Shown in pieces: positions 17,194 through 26,500 of a DNA stretch of 40,327 nt. Each line of letters starts with the position of its first letter. Position 1 is the first letter of the stretch. Source of the stretch: Acidobacteriota bacterium (GTDB taxonomy: Bacteria > Acidobacteriota > Blastocatellia > HR10); contig JAUQQC010000011.1 in the NCBI GenBank assembly GCA_030550025.1, forward strand, positions 1 to 40,327, written 5' to 3'. Under the pieces are notes generated by a model. It was given only the letters and a program-made list of their open reading frames with translations, was not told where the DNA came from and made no database searches. A program made the position numbers and the translations under genes.

Positions 17194-17684
17194 GCTTCCT
17201 CAAGGGGTTTGACCATGCGCACCCACTCGCCCAGCTGAACGCCGCATTCTTCAAACCCCAAGCTCCGGTACCATCGGCGCGCGTGCCAATTGCGCTCCCC
17301 GACCCAGAGGCTGACGTATCGGCGACCGCGCTGCCAAGCATACGCGATGGCCGCCTCAATGAGCCGTCGTCCTACGCCTTTCCCTTTCCAGTCGGGATGG
17401 ACACAGATCTCATGGATCTCGCCCGTCTCCCCCAAACGCTTATCCCACCACTGGGCGTGGATGCTCACGAATCCGACCACCCGCCCCGCTACCTCCGCCA
17501 CGAAGAACCCCTCGGGTTCGCCGCTGTAGAGCCAGTTCAGATAGTTGCGGATACGGAACGTGGTCGTATCGGCGTATTCCTCCAGGCCCCGATAAGCCTG
17601 CCGATAGACCTCCTCCAGCTGATCGAGTTCCTCGACACGTCCCCGTCGCACGATGACCGATGGCGATGGGATCACGTCAACCAT
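17181..17684 (-). CDS. GNAT-family N-acetyltransferase
   Basis: 167 residues. Acetyl-CoA motif A is [20 protein letters not shown] (93-112), with [12 protein letters not shown] as beta-4 and [11 protein letters not shown], then the [11 protein letters not shown]-terminal motif. It should transfer an acetyl group to an amine, possibly a protein N-terminus or small molecule; the substrate is not predictable. The start is uncertain: ATG 17684 has no good ribosome site, and GTG 17708 is an alternative. It is transcribed away from fmdB across a 203-base divergent spacer. Confidence 0.85.
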   Translation of the reverse strand: MVDVIPSPSVIVRRGRVEELDQLEEVYRQAYRGLEEYADTTTFRIRNYLNWLYSGEPEGFFVAEVAGRVVGFVSIHAQWWDKRLGETGEIHEICVHPDWKGKGVGRRLIEAAIAYAWQRGRRYVSLWVGERNWHARRWYRSLGFEECGVQLGEWVRMVKPLEEAQGQ

Positions 17685-17887
17685 AGCGCGAATCGCACTG
17701 ATCCTCACGAAGATATTATCGTCCGGCGGACGGGCACGAAGCAATCTCTCGGAGGTCCGCTCGACGTCGAGGGCGCAGGCCGATGCTTGCTTGCCCGACG
17801 GCGGTTTGATAGAGTGTAGGTCGAACGCGCGAGGTGTTGGGGTTCCTCCGACATCGGCTCGGGGGAAACTCCGAAGGAGGGAGAGCC

Positions 17888-18109
17888 ATGCCGATGTACG
17901 AATACGTGTGCGAGAAATGCGGGGAGAAGTTCGAGAAGCTCGTCTTCTCCGCCGAGACGAAGATCGCATGCCCCCGCTGCGGGAGTCCTGCTTGCGAGCG
18001 CGTCTACTCCTCGTTCGCTTTCGGCGTGGCGCGGAAGTTCACGGCGAGCATCCGCTCCGCGAGCGGATGCGGATGCTCGGCTGGAGGGTGCGGATGTCAT
18101 CGCGGGTGA
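17888..18109 (+). CDS. FmdB-family zinc-ribbon protein
   Basis: 73 residues. [16 protein letters not shown] starts the FmdB/CxxC_CxxC_SSSS putative regulatory family; the zinc knuckles are Cys8/Cys11 and Cys28/Cys31. The tail is Gly/Cys-rich ([14 protein letters not shown]), which is frequent in the family and may bind metal. AAGGAGGGAGAGCC precedes the ATG. Its 3' end overlaps the carboxyltransferase gene by 16 bases, so the two are cotranscribed. The true role of the family is unknown. Confidence 0.88.
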   Translation: MPMYEYVCEKCGEKFEKLVFSAETKIACPRCGSPACERVYSSFAFGVARKFTASIRSASGCGCSAGGCGCHRG

Positions 18110-19656
18110 CCATCGCCGAGAAGTTGCAACATCTGCGCGAGCTGAACCGCGTGGCCGAGGCCGGCGGCGGGCCCGAGCGCGTGGCGCGCCAGCATGCCGA
18201 GGGGAAGATGACGGCCCGCGAACGGATCGAATATCTCCTGGACGAGGGGACGTTCGAAGAGTTCGACAAGTTCAAGAAGCATCGGTGCACGGATTTCGGC
18301 ATGGCTGAGCAACAATATCTCGGCGATGGGGTCGTCGCCGGATGGGGGAAGATTGAAGGGCGGACGGTCTTCGTCTTCGCGCAAGACTTCACCGTCTTCG
18401 GCGGATCGCTCTCAGAGACCAACGCCGAGAAGATTTGCAAGATCATGGACCTGGCGATGAAAGTCGGCGCGCCCATCATCGGCCTGAACGATTCCGGAGG
18501 CGCGCGCATTCAAGAGGGCGTAGCGTCGTTGGCCGGATACGCCGAGATCTTCCTCCGCAACGTGCTCGCTTCCGGGGTCGTGCCGCAGATCTCGGCCATC
18601 ATGGGGCCGTGTGCCGGAGGCGCCGTCTACAGTCCCGCCCTCACCGATTTCATCATCATGACCAAGCGTACGAGCTACATGTTCATCACCGGGCCGGAGG
18701 TCATCCGCGCCGTCACGCACGAGGAAGTGACCAAAGAGGACCTCGGCGGCGCCATGGCGCACAATACAAAAAGCGGCGTCGCACACTTCGCCGTGGACAC
18801 GGAGGAGGATTGCTTGAATCTGATTCGCGAACTGCTCTCGTTTCTGCCCTCGAACAATCTGGAGGATCCGCCCCGACGACCGTGCCATGATCCGGTGGAC
18901 CGCATGGAGGAACGCCTGGACACACTTGTGCCGGCCGAGCCGCACCTCCCCTACGATATCCGCGACATCATCCACCTAGTCGTGGACGACGGGTATTTCC
19001 TGGAGGTACAGGAACATTTCGCGCCGAACATCGTCATCGGCTTTGCCCGCCTCAACGGGCGCCCCGTCGGGATCGTGGCCAATCAACCAGCGTATCTGGC
19101 CGGCGTGCTCGATATTGATGCCTCGGTGAAGGCCGCTCGGTTTGTGCGCTTCTGCGATTGCTTCAACATCCCGATCATCACGTTCGAGGACGTGCCGGGC
19201 TTTCTGCCCGGCGTGGATCAAGAGCATCGCGGCGTCATCCGGCACGGAGCGAAGCTCCTGTACGCCTACGCCGAGGCCACGGTGCCGAAGATCACAGTGA
19301 TCACGCGGAAGTCTTACGGCGGCGCTTACTGCGTCATGGGCTCGAAGCATCTGCGCACGGATGTGAACTTCGCCTGGCCGACGGCGGAGATCGCCGTTAT
19401 GGGCCCTGAAGGCGCCGTCAACATCCTCTATCGCCGGGAGATTCAGAGCGCGCGCGATCCGGAGGACGTCCGTCGCCAGCGCATTCGCGAATACGAGGAG
19501 AAGTTCGCCTCTCCATATGTCGCTGCCGAGCGCGGGTTCATTGACGAAGTGATCGAGCCGCGCCTCACGCGCCCGAAGCTGATTCGCGCCTTGGAGATGC
19601 TTGACACCAAGCGCGACACGAACCCGCCGCGCAAGCACGGGAATATCCCGCTCTGA
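18094..19656 (+). CDS. pccB: Acyl-CoA carboxylase carboxyltransferase, propionyl-CoA carboxylase beta type
   Basis: 520 residues, the standard length. The two crotonase-like halves carry oxyanion loops: [20 protein letters not shown] and [14 protein letters not shown] in the N-half, [20 protein letters not shown] and [15 protein letters not shown] in the C-half. It transfers carboxyl from biotin to propionyl-CoA (or acetyl-CoA), giving methylmalonyl-CoA. The biotin carboxylase/carrier subunit is not in the window. The ATG at 18094 with GGAGGG upstream is preferred; GTG 18106 overlapping the FmdB stop is a second choice. Propionyl-CoA versus methylmalonyl-CoA decarboxylase alpha cannot be separated by sequence alone. 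Confidence 0.93.
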   Translation: MSSRVTIAEKLQHLRELNRVAEAGGGPERVARQHAEGKMTARERIEYLLDEGTFEEFDKFKKHRCTDFGMAEQQYLGDGVVAGWGKIEGRTVFVFAQDFTVFGGSLSETNAEKICKIMDLAMKVGAPIIGLNDSGGARIQEGVASLAGYAEIFLRNVLASGVVPQISAIMGPCAGGAVYSPALTDFIIMTKRTSYMFITGPEVIRAVTHEEVTKEDLGGAMAHNTKSGVAHFAVDTEEDCLNLIRELLSFLPSNNLEDPPRRPCHDPVDRMEERLDTLVPAEPHLPYDIRDIIHLVVDDGYFLEVQEHFAPNIVIGFARLNGRPVGIVANQPAYLAGVLDIDASVKAARFVRFCDCFNIPIITFEDVPGFLPGVDQEHRGVIRHGAKLLYAYAEATVPKITVITRKSYGGAYCVMGSKHLRTDVNFAWPTAEIAVMGPEGAVNILYRREIQSARDPEDVRRQRIREYEEKFASPYVAAERGFIDEVIEPRLTRPKLIRALEMLDTKRDTNPPRKHGNIPL

Positions 19657-19688
19657 AGGAGCGGGATCCGCAAGGGGGAGAAGGTGTC

Positions 19689-20195
19689 ATGAGCGATGAG
19701 CCCCATTTCTCCAACGAGTGGCTGGAGAGGTTGCGAAGTATCCTCCCGGAATACCGGGGATATGCCGAGCAGGCCTCTCGCCGGGAGCAGGATGCCCTCT
19801 ACCGCCAATACGTGAGCGATCGGCTCAGCGGATTGCTCACGCCGCTGGAGCAGCTCATCGGCGAACGGGCTCATGCCGGGCAAGTCCTCGAGGTTTTGCC
19901 CCTGGAGCGCGTCCGCGAAAAGTTGCGCACGCTCATTGGCGAGCTGCGTGCGCCCGATTACGGCGCGACCGCCTTCTTCAACGAGCGTCCGGTGGACGAG
20001 ACCGTGCTCGATCTGCTCTATCAATATGATCTCGTGCTCACCGAGCAGGTGCGAGCCGCGCAAGCACAACTGGAGGAGCTGCGGACGCACCCGCTGGAGG
20101 ATTTCCTCACGGCCGCCGAGCGATTGGAAGCGACGGTGCTCGCTCTGGAAGCCGAGTTCAAAAGCCGCTGCGAAGTGATTCGCTACTGGATGTGA
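19689..20195 (+). CDS. Unknown helical protein upstream of an ABC exporter
   Basis: 168 residues, soluble, with no signal peptide. It is rich in Leu, Glu and Arg and shows long amphipathic helices (ERLRSILPEYRGYAEQA; LLTPLEQLIGERAHAG; QVRAAQAQLEELRTHPLEDF), so it is probably a helical bundle or coiled coil. GGGGGAGAAGG precedes the ATG. It begins 32 bases after pccB and ends three bases before the ABC ATPase start, so it is probably translated as a unit with the transporter. No family recognised. It may be a regulator or adaptor of the exporter. Confidence 0.75.
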   Translation: MSDEPHFSNEWLERLRSILPEYRGYAEQASRREQDALYRQYVSDRLSGLLTPLEQLIGERAHAGQVLEVLPLERVREKLRTLIGELRAPDYGATAFFNERPVDETVLDLLYQYDLVLTEQVRAAQAQLEELRTHPLEDFLTAAERLEATVLALEAEFKSRCEVIRYWM

Positions 20196-20198
20196 GCC

Positions 20199-21143
20199 AT
20201 GATCGCGACCAAGGGATTGACGAAAGCCTACGATGGAAAAGTCGCCGTTGAAGCCCTCACGATGGACGTCCGGCCTGGGGAGATCTTCGGCCTGCTCGGA
20301 CCAAACGGCGCGGGGAAGACGACGACGGTGCGCATGCTCGCGGCGCTCATTGCGCCGACAGCAGGCGAAGCGATCATCGGGGGATATCGCCTGGGAGAGC
20401 AAGATGCCGCGATTCGGCGCATCGTCGGGATTGTGACCGAGGCTCCGGGGCTCTACGAACGCTTGAGCGCGCGCGAGAATCTGGAGGTGTACGCGCGGCT
20501 CTACGGCGTCGCGGATGTGGCCCGACAGGTCGAGAAGTACCTGCGCCTATTGGATCTCTGGGATCGGCGAGATGAGCCGGTTGGGACATTCTCCAAAGGC
20601 ATGAAGCAGAAGCTGGCGTTAGCACGTGCTCTGGTGCACGAGCCGAAGGTCTTGCTCCTGGATGAGCCCACCTCGGGTCTGGATCCGCAGATGACCCGCG
20701 TCGTGCGCGAGTTCATCGCCGAACTTCGAGGGCAGGGGCGAACGATCCTCCTCTGCACGCATAATCTGGATGAGGCCGAGCGCTTGTGCGACCGCATCCT
20801 CGTCTTGAAGACGCGCCCGATCGCGCTCGATACGCCCGAAGCCTTACACCGACGGCTCTTCGGACGGCGCGTCGTCGTCACGCTCACCGAAGTGACCGAG
20901 CGGATCCTGGAGCGCGTGCGCGCCCTCGAGTTCGTGCGCGATCTGCAACACCAGGGACGGCAACTTTACATCGCGCTCGCCGATCCGGAGCGCGAGAATC
21001 CACGCCTGGTGCGCGCGCTCGTGGAAGCGGGCGCGGCTATCCAGTTCCTCACCGAAGAGGAGCATTCGCTGGAGGAGATCTACCTCCGCCTCATCGAGGA
21101 GGAGGCCGCTGCCCATCCGGCGGAAGCGGCGTCAGCGAGATGA
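20199..21143 (+). CDS. ABC transporter ATP-binding protein (ABC-2 exporter type)
   Basis: 314 residues. Walker A GPNGAGKTT (34-42), signature FSKGMKQKLALARAL (in place of LSGGQ, as usual for DRA/CcmA-like exporters), Walker B VLLLDEPTSGLDP, and the H-loop in CTHNLDEAERLCD. The C-terminal 100 residues form the extra domain of this subfamily. It powers the membrane subunit encoded four bases downstream. The substrate is not evident; relatives export drugs, lipids or sodium. Confidence 0.95.
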   Translation: MIATKGLTKAYDGKVAVEALTMDVRPGEIFGLLGPNGAGKTTTVRMLAALIAPTAGEAIIGGYRLGEQDAAIRRIVGIVTEAPGLYERLSARENLEVYARLYGVADVARQVEKYLRLLDLWDRRDEPVGTFSKGMKQKLALARALVHEPKVLLLDEPTSGLDPQMTRVVREFIAELRGQGRTILLCTHNLDEAERLCDRILVLKTRPIALDTPEALHRRLFGRRVVVTLTEVTERILERVRALEFVRDLQHQGRQLYIALADPERENPRLVRALVEAGAAIQFLTEEEHSLEEIYLRLIEEEAAAHPAEAASAR

Positions 21144-21147
21144 AACG

Positions 21148-21951
21148 ATGTCGCCCGTGCTCGTCATCCTTCAGAAAGAATGGACCGATCTGCGGCGGCA
21201 TCACTTGCTTCTGCTCTCGATGGTTGTGCCGGCTCTCGTCTTCCTCGTCCTGCCCTTCGTCCTCACGATCCTGGTCCCTCTCCTTGATCCCTCGGGCTGG
21301 AACGATCGGGATTTCCAACGCATGATCGAACTCCTGGGGCGCACGGAGCCGGAGCTGAAGCGATTGGATCCTCTGGTGGTCCTGCACATCTACATCTTCC
21401 GGCAGTTCGTCCTCATGCTTCTGCTTGTGCCGATTCTCGGAGCGCTCTCCATCGCGACCTACAGCATCGTCGGGGAGAAGCAGAATCGCACGCTTGAGCC
21501 CCTTCTGGCGACGCCCATTGCGACGACCGAGTTGCTCCTGGGCAAGAGTCTAGCGGCGGCCCTTCCGGCGACACTGCTGGTATGGCTCACCTTCGGACTC
21601 TACGTGTTGGGCATACGCGCACTGAGCCCCCCGGACGTGCTCCCTCGCGTCGCAAACCCCGTCGGGCTTGGCCTCATCTTCCTCATTGGTCCGCTGGTCG
21701 CCGTCCTGAGCCTGGGGCTTGGCGTGATCGTCTCCTCGCGCGCGAAGGACCCGCGCACGGCGCAGCAGATCGGCGTCGTGCTGATCCTCCCTATCATGGC
21801 CCTCTTCATCATGCAGATGCGTGGCTTCTTCTTGCTCAACGTCCGGTGGGTTCTCGTGGGCGCCATCGCCCTGCTTGGACTCGACGTGATCGTCTTGAAG
21901 ATCGGCGCGCGCCTCTTCGAACGAGAGACGATCCTCACCCGCTGGGCGTGA
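21148..21951 (+). CDS. ABC-2 type transporter permease
   Basis: 267 residues with six predicted TM helices. The conserved GEKQNRTLEPLLATPIATTELLLGK follows TM2, which is typical of ABC-2 membrane proteins of the NatB/YhaP type. An extracytoplasmic loop lies between TM1 and TM2. The start four bases after the ATPase stop has little ribosome site of its own, so translation is probably coupled. The region is closed by a tail-to-tail cytochrome gene. Export substrate unknown. Confidence 0.9.
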   Translation: MSPVLVILQKEWTDLRRHHLLLLSMVVPALVFLVLPFVLTILVPLLDPSGWNDRDFQRMIELLGRTEPELKRLDPLVVLHIYIFRQFVLMLLLVPILGALSIATYSIVGEKQNRTLEPLLATPIATTELLLGKSLAAALPATLLVWLTFGLYVLGIRALSPPDVLPRVANPVGLGLIFLIGPLVAVLSLGLGVIVSSRAKDPRTAQQIGVVLILPIMALFIMQMRGFFLLNVRWVLVGAIALLGLDVIVLKIGARLFERETILTRWA

Positions 21952-21963
21952 AGCCGGCGCGAG

Positions 21964-22410
21964 CTACCGCGCGAGCGTACGGATGTAGTTCACCAGATGC
22001 CAAATCTCCTCCCGGCTCAGCGTCTTCTCGAAATCCGGCATCGGCGGGTTCCCCTTGGCGATCTTCCAGAACAGCTCCCCATCGCTCTGCGCACTCATTC
22101 GAGCGCGATCGGTCAAATCCCCCGGCTTCGTCTCCAGAGCGTCTGCCATCGGGCCATCGCCTTTGCCTCGATCCCCATGGCACATGGCGCAATATTCGGC
22201 GAAGAGACTCTTCCCCTTTCGGATCGAAGCGCTCGTCGCCCGGATCGGATTCTTCATCCGCCTTGCCGATTCGGGGGCGCTCCAACGATCTTGTTCGGCG
22301 AACCGCTCGCCCGGCCCTCGACAGGCCGACGAATGTTCACTTCCGGCGATCACAAGCGTTCCGAGGATCGCAATCCCCCAGAGAAGTCGAATCACACCTT
22401 CGCCTCGCAT
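21964..22410 (-). CDS. Periplasmic monohaem cytochrome c (class I)
   Basis: 148 residues. A signal peptide (WGIAILGTLVIAG) is followed by a haem site CAMCH (Cys74, Cys77, His78) and Met124 in NPPMPDF as the probable sixth ligand, with the closing helix EEIWHLVNYIRTL. The protein carries electrons between respiratory complexes in the periplasm. The ATG at 22410 has AGGGGGAAG upstream; an ATG ten codons earlier lacks one. The mature N-terminus is charged and extended. It is not clearly tied to the NO module 10 kb away. Confidence 0.9.
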   Translation of the reverse strand: MRGEGVIRLLWGIAILGTLVIAGSEHSSACRGPGERFAEQDRWSAPESARRMKNPIRATSASIRKGKSLFAEYCAMCHGDRGKGDGPMADALETKPGDLTDRARMSAQSDGELFWKIAKGNPPMPDFEKTLSREEIWHLVNYIRTLAR

Positions 22411-22561
22411 CGCGCTTCCCCCTTTTTGCCAAAAGCTCACCCGCGAATCGCCTCGCCTGAAGGGGATTCATTGTATCGGCTCTCAGCCCCCAGAAGCAAA
22501 GAGCGCACACGTCGCCCGCTCCCTCCGCCATCGGGCTCGCCTGAGAAAAGGGCGGGAATCG

Positions 22562-25066
22562 TCATCGAATCGTCACCGTCACAGCCCGTCCCTCATCGGG
22601 GATTTTCACCCAAACGAGTCGGCGCACCGGATCGTAGCTCCAGCCCTCCGGGAGATGTTGCAATTGGGCGAGGTTCGGAACGCGAACCATCTCCTTCTCA
22701 GCGCAAGCGACGCGCGTGGGCTCACGCTCGATGGCGTTGATGCGCAGAAGGTACGCGCGCGGCGGCGGCGCGTAGCCGCCTTCCCGTTGACCGATCTCCA
22801 CCACGACCTCTCCGGCTGACACGCGACAGCCGAATCGCGTGCGCGCGTACTGCCCGCGCTGATAGGCGTCGCTCACACCGTCATCCTCGTAGAGCGCGCC
22901 CGCGCACTCGCGCGAGGGGAAGACGTTGAGGAGGAGCGGATTGATCGGCGCTTCGTCCACGTATTGGACGACCGGTTGCATGGGGAGGATCGCGCCACCG
23001 CGCACAAAGAGCGGCACGCGATCTAGCGGCGCTTCGACGCGAACGCGTCGCGGGCCGATGACGCGCTCGCCCGTCCAGAAATCGAACCATTCGCCATCGG
23101 GAAGATAGACTTCGACCGAACGCGCCCCTTCCTCAAGCACTGGTGCAACGAGCAGATCGCGGCCGAGCAGAAACTGTGTGTCCATTCGATAGGTCTGCCG
23201 ATCCATCGGATACTCCAGGAACAATGGGCGCATCACTGGCCATCCCGTGCGCGCGGCTTCCTCAAAGACCGTGTAGAGGTAGGGCAGAAGCTCATAGCGC
23301 AACTCGATGAAGCGACGATGGATGGCTTCGTATTCGGGACCGAAAGCCCATGGCTCTCGATCTCGTGTCCCCTTCTGCGAGTGGACGCGGCAGAGGGGAC
23401 TGAAGACTCCCGCTTGCAAGAAGCGCGCGTAGAGCTCCGCGCTTGGGTTTCCCGCGAAGCCGCCGATGTCCGGCCCAGCGAAGGGCTGTCCGGATAAACC
23501 CAAATTGAGCACCATCGGAATCCAGAGCTGGAGATGCTCCCAACTGCTCGTATTGTCTCCAGTCCATGTGGCCGCATAGCGATGCCCGCCGGCGTAGGAG
23601 GCGCGCGTGAGGACAAAGGGACGTTCGCTGGGCCGCAGCCGCCGCAAGCCCTCAAACGTCGCGCGCGCCATGAGCATGCCGTAGACGTTGTGCACACGGC
23701 GATGCTCTATCCGGCGATCTCGCTCCCCATGAAGCGCGTCAAGGGCCATCGTGCGTTCAACGGCTCGATCCGTCTCCACGAACACGGCGGGCTCATTCAT
23801 GTCGTTCCAAAACCCAGCGACGCCGGCCTCCACCAATCCCCGATAGAGATCACCCCACCAGCGCCGCGTCTGCTCCCGCGTGAAATCGGGGAAGACGCAA
23901 ACGCCCGGCCACACGACGCCGGTATAGAGCGAGCCATCCGGCAGCGTGACGAAATGACCGCCCTTGAGGCCCTCATCATAGACCCAATAGCCGAGCTCTT
24001 GCTTGATCCCCGGATCAATGATGGCGACGACCTTCAGGCCAATTCGAGCCAAATCGGCGATCATCTGGCGAAAGTTCGGAAACTTCCGCGCGTCCACGGT
24101 GAAGCTCCGAAATCCGTCCATGTAGTCAATGTCCAGGTAGATCACGTCGCACGGGATGCGACGGCGCCGAAACGTCTCAGCGATCTCACGCACGCGACTT
24201 TCGGGCTCATAGCTCCACCGAGATTGCTGATATCCGAGCGCCCATTTCGGCGGCAACGGCATGCGCCCTACAAGCTCCGTATAGCGCTGGAGGACTTTCT
24301 TCGGCTCGGGGCCGTAGAAGACGTAGTAGTTCAGCTCGCCTTCTTCCGCGCCGAACGAATATTGATCGCGCCGCGCGCTTCCCAGGTCGAAGCTGGAACG
24401 CGAAGGATTGTCGAAGAAGATCCCGTAGCTGCGCCCTTGACGCAAAGCCAGAAGAAACGGGATGGACTGATAGAGCGGATCGGTCCCTCGCTGATACCCA
24501 TAGGCGTCCGTGTTCCAGTTGATATAGACCCGACCACGATGTTCGAGCGGCCCCGCCCGTTCTCCCAAGCCGTAGTAATATTCGTCGGGCGGCATCACCT
24601 TCCACACGCGCACTTCCCTCCCGTTCCAGCTCATGCCCTTCCCCGGCGCATCCGCCACGATGACCTCGCCTCGCCGATCGCGGATCGTCACCGCGCAGGG
24701 GAATTTGTGAACCTCGACGATCAGCTCCGGCGTGCTCAACCGGACGCTCGTCCGATCCTCGATGATCTCCACGGGAACGGCCGGCCATTCGGTCTTGACC
24801 ACAGCCCAGCTCTCATCGGGGCCGAACGTCGCCCCCGGTTGCATCCGAACCCGGATGAGATCGGCCGCTAAAGCCACGACCTGAAGCCGCGCGTTCTGAC
24901 AATCGAGCGTCACGCCGCGCGCCTGGCGCACGACCGAGCGGGCCGAGCCAATCTGTTGCCATTGCCCGACTGCTGGGAAGATCGGCACCAGCAGCGCGAA
25001 TAAGACCACGAGCCCCACGTACGGAAATCTCCTGCACCGAATCCCCAGGAGGAATGATCGAAGCAT
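22562..25066 (-). CDS. Secreted GH31 alpha-glucosidase-type glycosidase
   Basis: 834 residues. A signal peptide (GLVVLFALLVPIFPAVG) directs it to the periplasm or outside. The N-terminal beta-sandwich is followed by the TIM barrel with the nucleophile Asp422 in GFWNDMNEPAVF and the acid/base Asp504 in TWTGDNTSSW, then the proximal and distal C-terminal beta domains. GH31 enzymes cut alpha-glucosides, alpha-xylosides or sulfoquinovosides; the QQSRWSYE loop and general layout fit alpha-glucosidase, but substrate is not certain. The ATG at 25066 has GAGGAGGAGG upstream; other ATGs at 25081 and 25132 would lengthen the leader. Confidence 0.93.
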   Translation of the reverse strand: MLRSFLLGIRCRRFPYVGLVVLFALLVPIFPAVGQWQQIGSARSVVRQARGVTLDCQNARLQVVALAADLIRVRMQPGATFGPDESWAVVKTEWPAVPVEIIEDRTSVRLSTPELIVEVHKFPCAVTIRDRRGEVIVADAPGKGMSWNGREVRVWKVMPPDEYYYGLGERAGPLEHRGRVYINWNTDAYGYQRGTDPLYQSIPFLLALRQGRSYGIFFDNPSRSSFDLGSARRDQYSFGAEEGELNYYVFYGPEPKKVLQRYTELVGRMPLPPKWALGYQQSRWSYEPESRVREIAETFRRRRIPCDVIYLDIDYMDGFRSFTVDARKFPNFRQMIADLARIGLKVVAIIDPGIKQELGYWVYDEGLKGGHFVTLPDGSLYTGVVWPGVCVFPDFTREQTRRWWGDLYRGLVEAGVAGFWNDMNEPAVFVETDRAVERTMALDALHGERDRRIEHRRVHNVYGMLMARATFEGLRRLRPSERPFVLTRASYAGGHRYAATWTGDNTSSWEHLQLWIPMVLNLGLSGQPFAGPDIGGFAGNPSAELYARFLQAGVFSPLCRVHSQKGTRDREPWAFGPEYEAIHRRFIELRYELLPYLYTVFEEAARTGWPVMRPLFLEYPMDRQTYRMDTQFLLGRDLLVAPVLEEGARSVEVYLPDGEWFDFWTGERVIGPRRVRVEAPLDRVPLFVRGGAILPMQPVVQYVDEAPINPLLLNVFPSRECAGALYEDDGVSDAYQRGQYARTRFGCRVSAGEVVVEIGQREGGYAPPPRAYLLRINAIEREPTRVACAEKEMVRVPNLAQLQHLPEGWSYDPVRRLVWVKIPDEGRAVTVTIR

Positions 25067-25234
25067 ATGCCTCCTCCTCATCGCGAAGAAGACCGCTCGC
25101 TCTCGAACGCCGTTCATCCGACGATCTCGCACGCTGGAGATCCGAGCGCATTCTACGCCCTCCCTCGCATTCCTTCAACATGCGGGCGAAAGGGAGTAGC
25201 GCCGGAACACCGAAGGCGCCGATCGAGCGGAAAG

Positions 25235-25258
25235 CCGCGCGCTTTCGAAAGCGCGCGG
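25235..25258. repeat. 24-bp perfect palindrome in the divergent spacer
   Basis: CCGCGCGCTTTC followed at once by its exact reverse complement GAAAGCGCGCGG. It can form a 10-bp hairpin with a TCGA loop on either strand. No T-tract follows. It lies 169 bases before the GH31 start and 64 bases before the small membrane gene, so an operator or attenuator for either gene is possible. Confidence 0.75.
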
Positions 25259-25321
25259 TCAGGCCCTCGATTTCCTCCCCGCCTTCGCGCTATGATGCTT
25301 CCCTCGCGTAGAGGCGATGCG

Positions 25322-25621
25322 ATGAAGACGGTGCAATGGATGGAGGGACAGCGAGCCCTGCTTGCGCGACGCGCGGATAAGATGGTGCGCGTGGCCGCCA
25401 CGTTGTTCCTGACAAGCTGCGCGCTTGCTCTCGGCGTTGTGATCGCTCGGCGATGGGCCGATCATCCGACGGGCATGTACGTCGTGCTCGGCATGGCGCT
25501 GCTTTCGGCCGCTCTGATCGTGGCGGCCTTCGGTGTGCTCTTGCCGCTCCCCTGGCTCATCCATCAGCTCAAGCAAATGGATGAACTCATCGCCGAGCAG
25601 CGACGCCGCGAGGGATCGTAG
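25322..25621 (+). CDS. Small two-TM membrane protein, unknown function
   Basis: 99 residues. Two hydrophobic segments (VAATLFLTSCALALGVVIA, about 24-42, and VVLGMALLSAALIVAAFGVL, about 54-73) are separated by a short loop and followed by a basic/acidic tail (HQLKQMDELIAEQRRREG). A weak AGAGGCG site is upstream; longer frames upstream overlap the palindrome and look non-coding. No family recognised. It converges on the next gene with 11 bases between them. Confidence 0.6.
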   Translation: MKTVQWMEGQRALLARRADKMVRVAATLFLTSCALALGVVIARRWADHPTGMYVVLGMALLSAALIVAAFGVLLPLPWLIHQLKQMDELIAEQRRREGS

Positions 25622-25632
25622 CGCGCCTCCCT

Positions 25633-26004
25633 TTACGGTTCGTAAGCGAGCAGATCCGCCGAGAGCACATCGTCCGTCTTCGCGAGGTGATGAAGGACGA
25701 GATGCACATCTCGCGAGGAGCTGTAGAGCATGGGGAGCACATCGGCCAGAATCTTCCCGTTCCCAGACTCTGGCCCGCCGCGCGGATCTATTTCCACAAG
25801 GAACGTGCGGCGAGAGGCAGCGGCTTCTTCGCCAACGATCTCGGCCTGCAGAAGCAGCACCTCGGGCACGTCCACCAGACGCAAGAGCGCTTTGATCGCT
25901 GGCTTGTTCGCTTCATTCAAAAGGCGCACGCACAGCCGAGCGTGAGCGAGCAGCTCGGCCTCGGCGAGCGACGTCGAGAGCACGAGCCGTACCTTCGGTC
26001 GCAT
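25633..26004 (-). CDS. Hypothetical cytoplasmic protein
   Basis: 123 residues. The ATG at 26004 has AGAGGGGGGAT directly before it, better than an ATG 23 codons upstream. The protein looks like a mixed alpha/beta fold (PKVRLVLSTSLAEAELLAHA; RRTFLVEIDPRGG; LLYSSS-like turn near the end) with many Leu and Ala. No known family or motif is seen. Nothing nearby explains its role: a two-TM protein converges on it from one side and an empty 260-base stretch precedes the tRNA on the other. Confidence 0.6.
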   Translation of the reverse strand: MRPKVRLVLSTSLAEAELLAHARLCVRLLNEANKPAIKALLRLVDVPEVLLLQAEIVGEEAAASRRTFLVEIDPRGGPESGNGKILADVLPMLYSSSRDVHLVLHHLAKTDDVLSADLLAYEP

Positions 26005-26264
26005 ATCCCCCCTCTGATGCGCAAAACCTTCGACAGCAAATGTACGCGAGAGGCCCCTACACTGTCGAGCCACGACGACGCCCGCGGACGATCGATTCCG
26101 ATAGAGCCCACCATGCGAGCGACCGAACGTGGGTTCGCCTTCGCTTACCGTTGGTCACCCTCGATTGATGTCGATCACCCCGTTGGCGTGAACTACTACC
26201 AGCGAGCGAACGCTTCTAAGGGATGCCGATTCACTGGACCTGATCAACAAGGGCTTGATTTCCC

Positions 26265-26341
26265 TGGCGCGCCCGGGGGGACTCGAACCCCCAACCCTTG
26301 GATCCGAAGTCCAATGCTCTATCCAATTGAGCTACGGGCGC
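26265..26341 (-). tRNA. tRNA-Arg (anticodon TCG)
   Basis: Read on the minus strand: acceptor GCGCCCG/CGGGCGC, D-arm AGCTCAATTGGATAGAGC, anticodon stem TTGGA/TCCAA with loop CTTCGGA, giving anticodon TCG (reads CGA), T-arm with GGGGGTTCGAGTCCCCC, discriminator G and an encoded CCA. Confidence 0.97.
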
Positions 26342-26361
26342 TCATCCATCAGCGAGTCAGG

Positions 26362-26391
26362 AGAATAGCACATCTCCTCCGCTACCGTCCA
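26362..26391 (-). promoter_or_regulatory. Sigma70-type promoter of tRNA-Arg(TCG)
   Basis: On the minus strand TGGACG (26391-26386), an 18-base spacer and TATTCT (26367-26362) end about 20 bases before the tRNA. The -35 matches the TGGACA of the other tRNA promoter. Confidence 0.5.
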
Positions 26392-26500
26392 GAGTCGCGA
26401 CAAGCCCTCCTGAGGGAACCTCCCTTCACTTGCGCTAGCGGGTGAGCCGAAAGCAGCCCCTCATCATTTCCCCTAAGCTCATGAAGGGGACGTCCCCAAA

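Noticed and set aside
23534-24871. Plus-strand open frame (445 codons) opposite the GH31 gene
   Set aside because: Antisense to the catalytic domain that carries both GH31 aspartates; no ribosome site or known domain.
25235-25258. The 24-bp palindrome as an intrinsic terminator
   Set aside because: No T-tract on either strand, and it lies between divergent gene starts rather than after a stop.
26265-26341. tRNA-Arg(TCG) as a prophage or island attachment site
   Set aside because: I looked for a repeat of the tRNA 3' end and for an integrase gene in the flanks and found neither.
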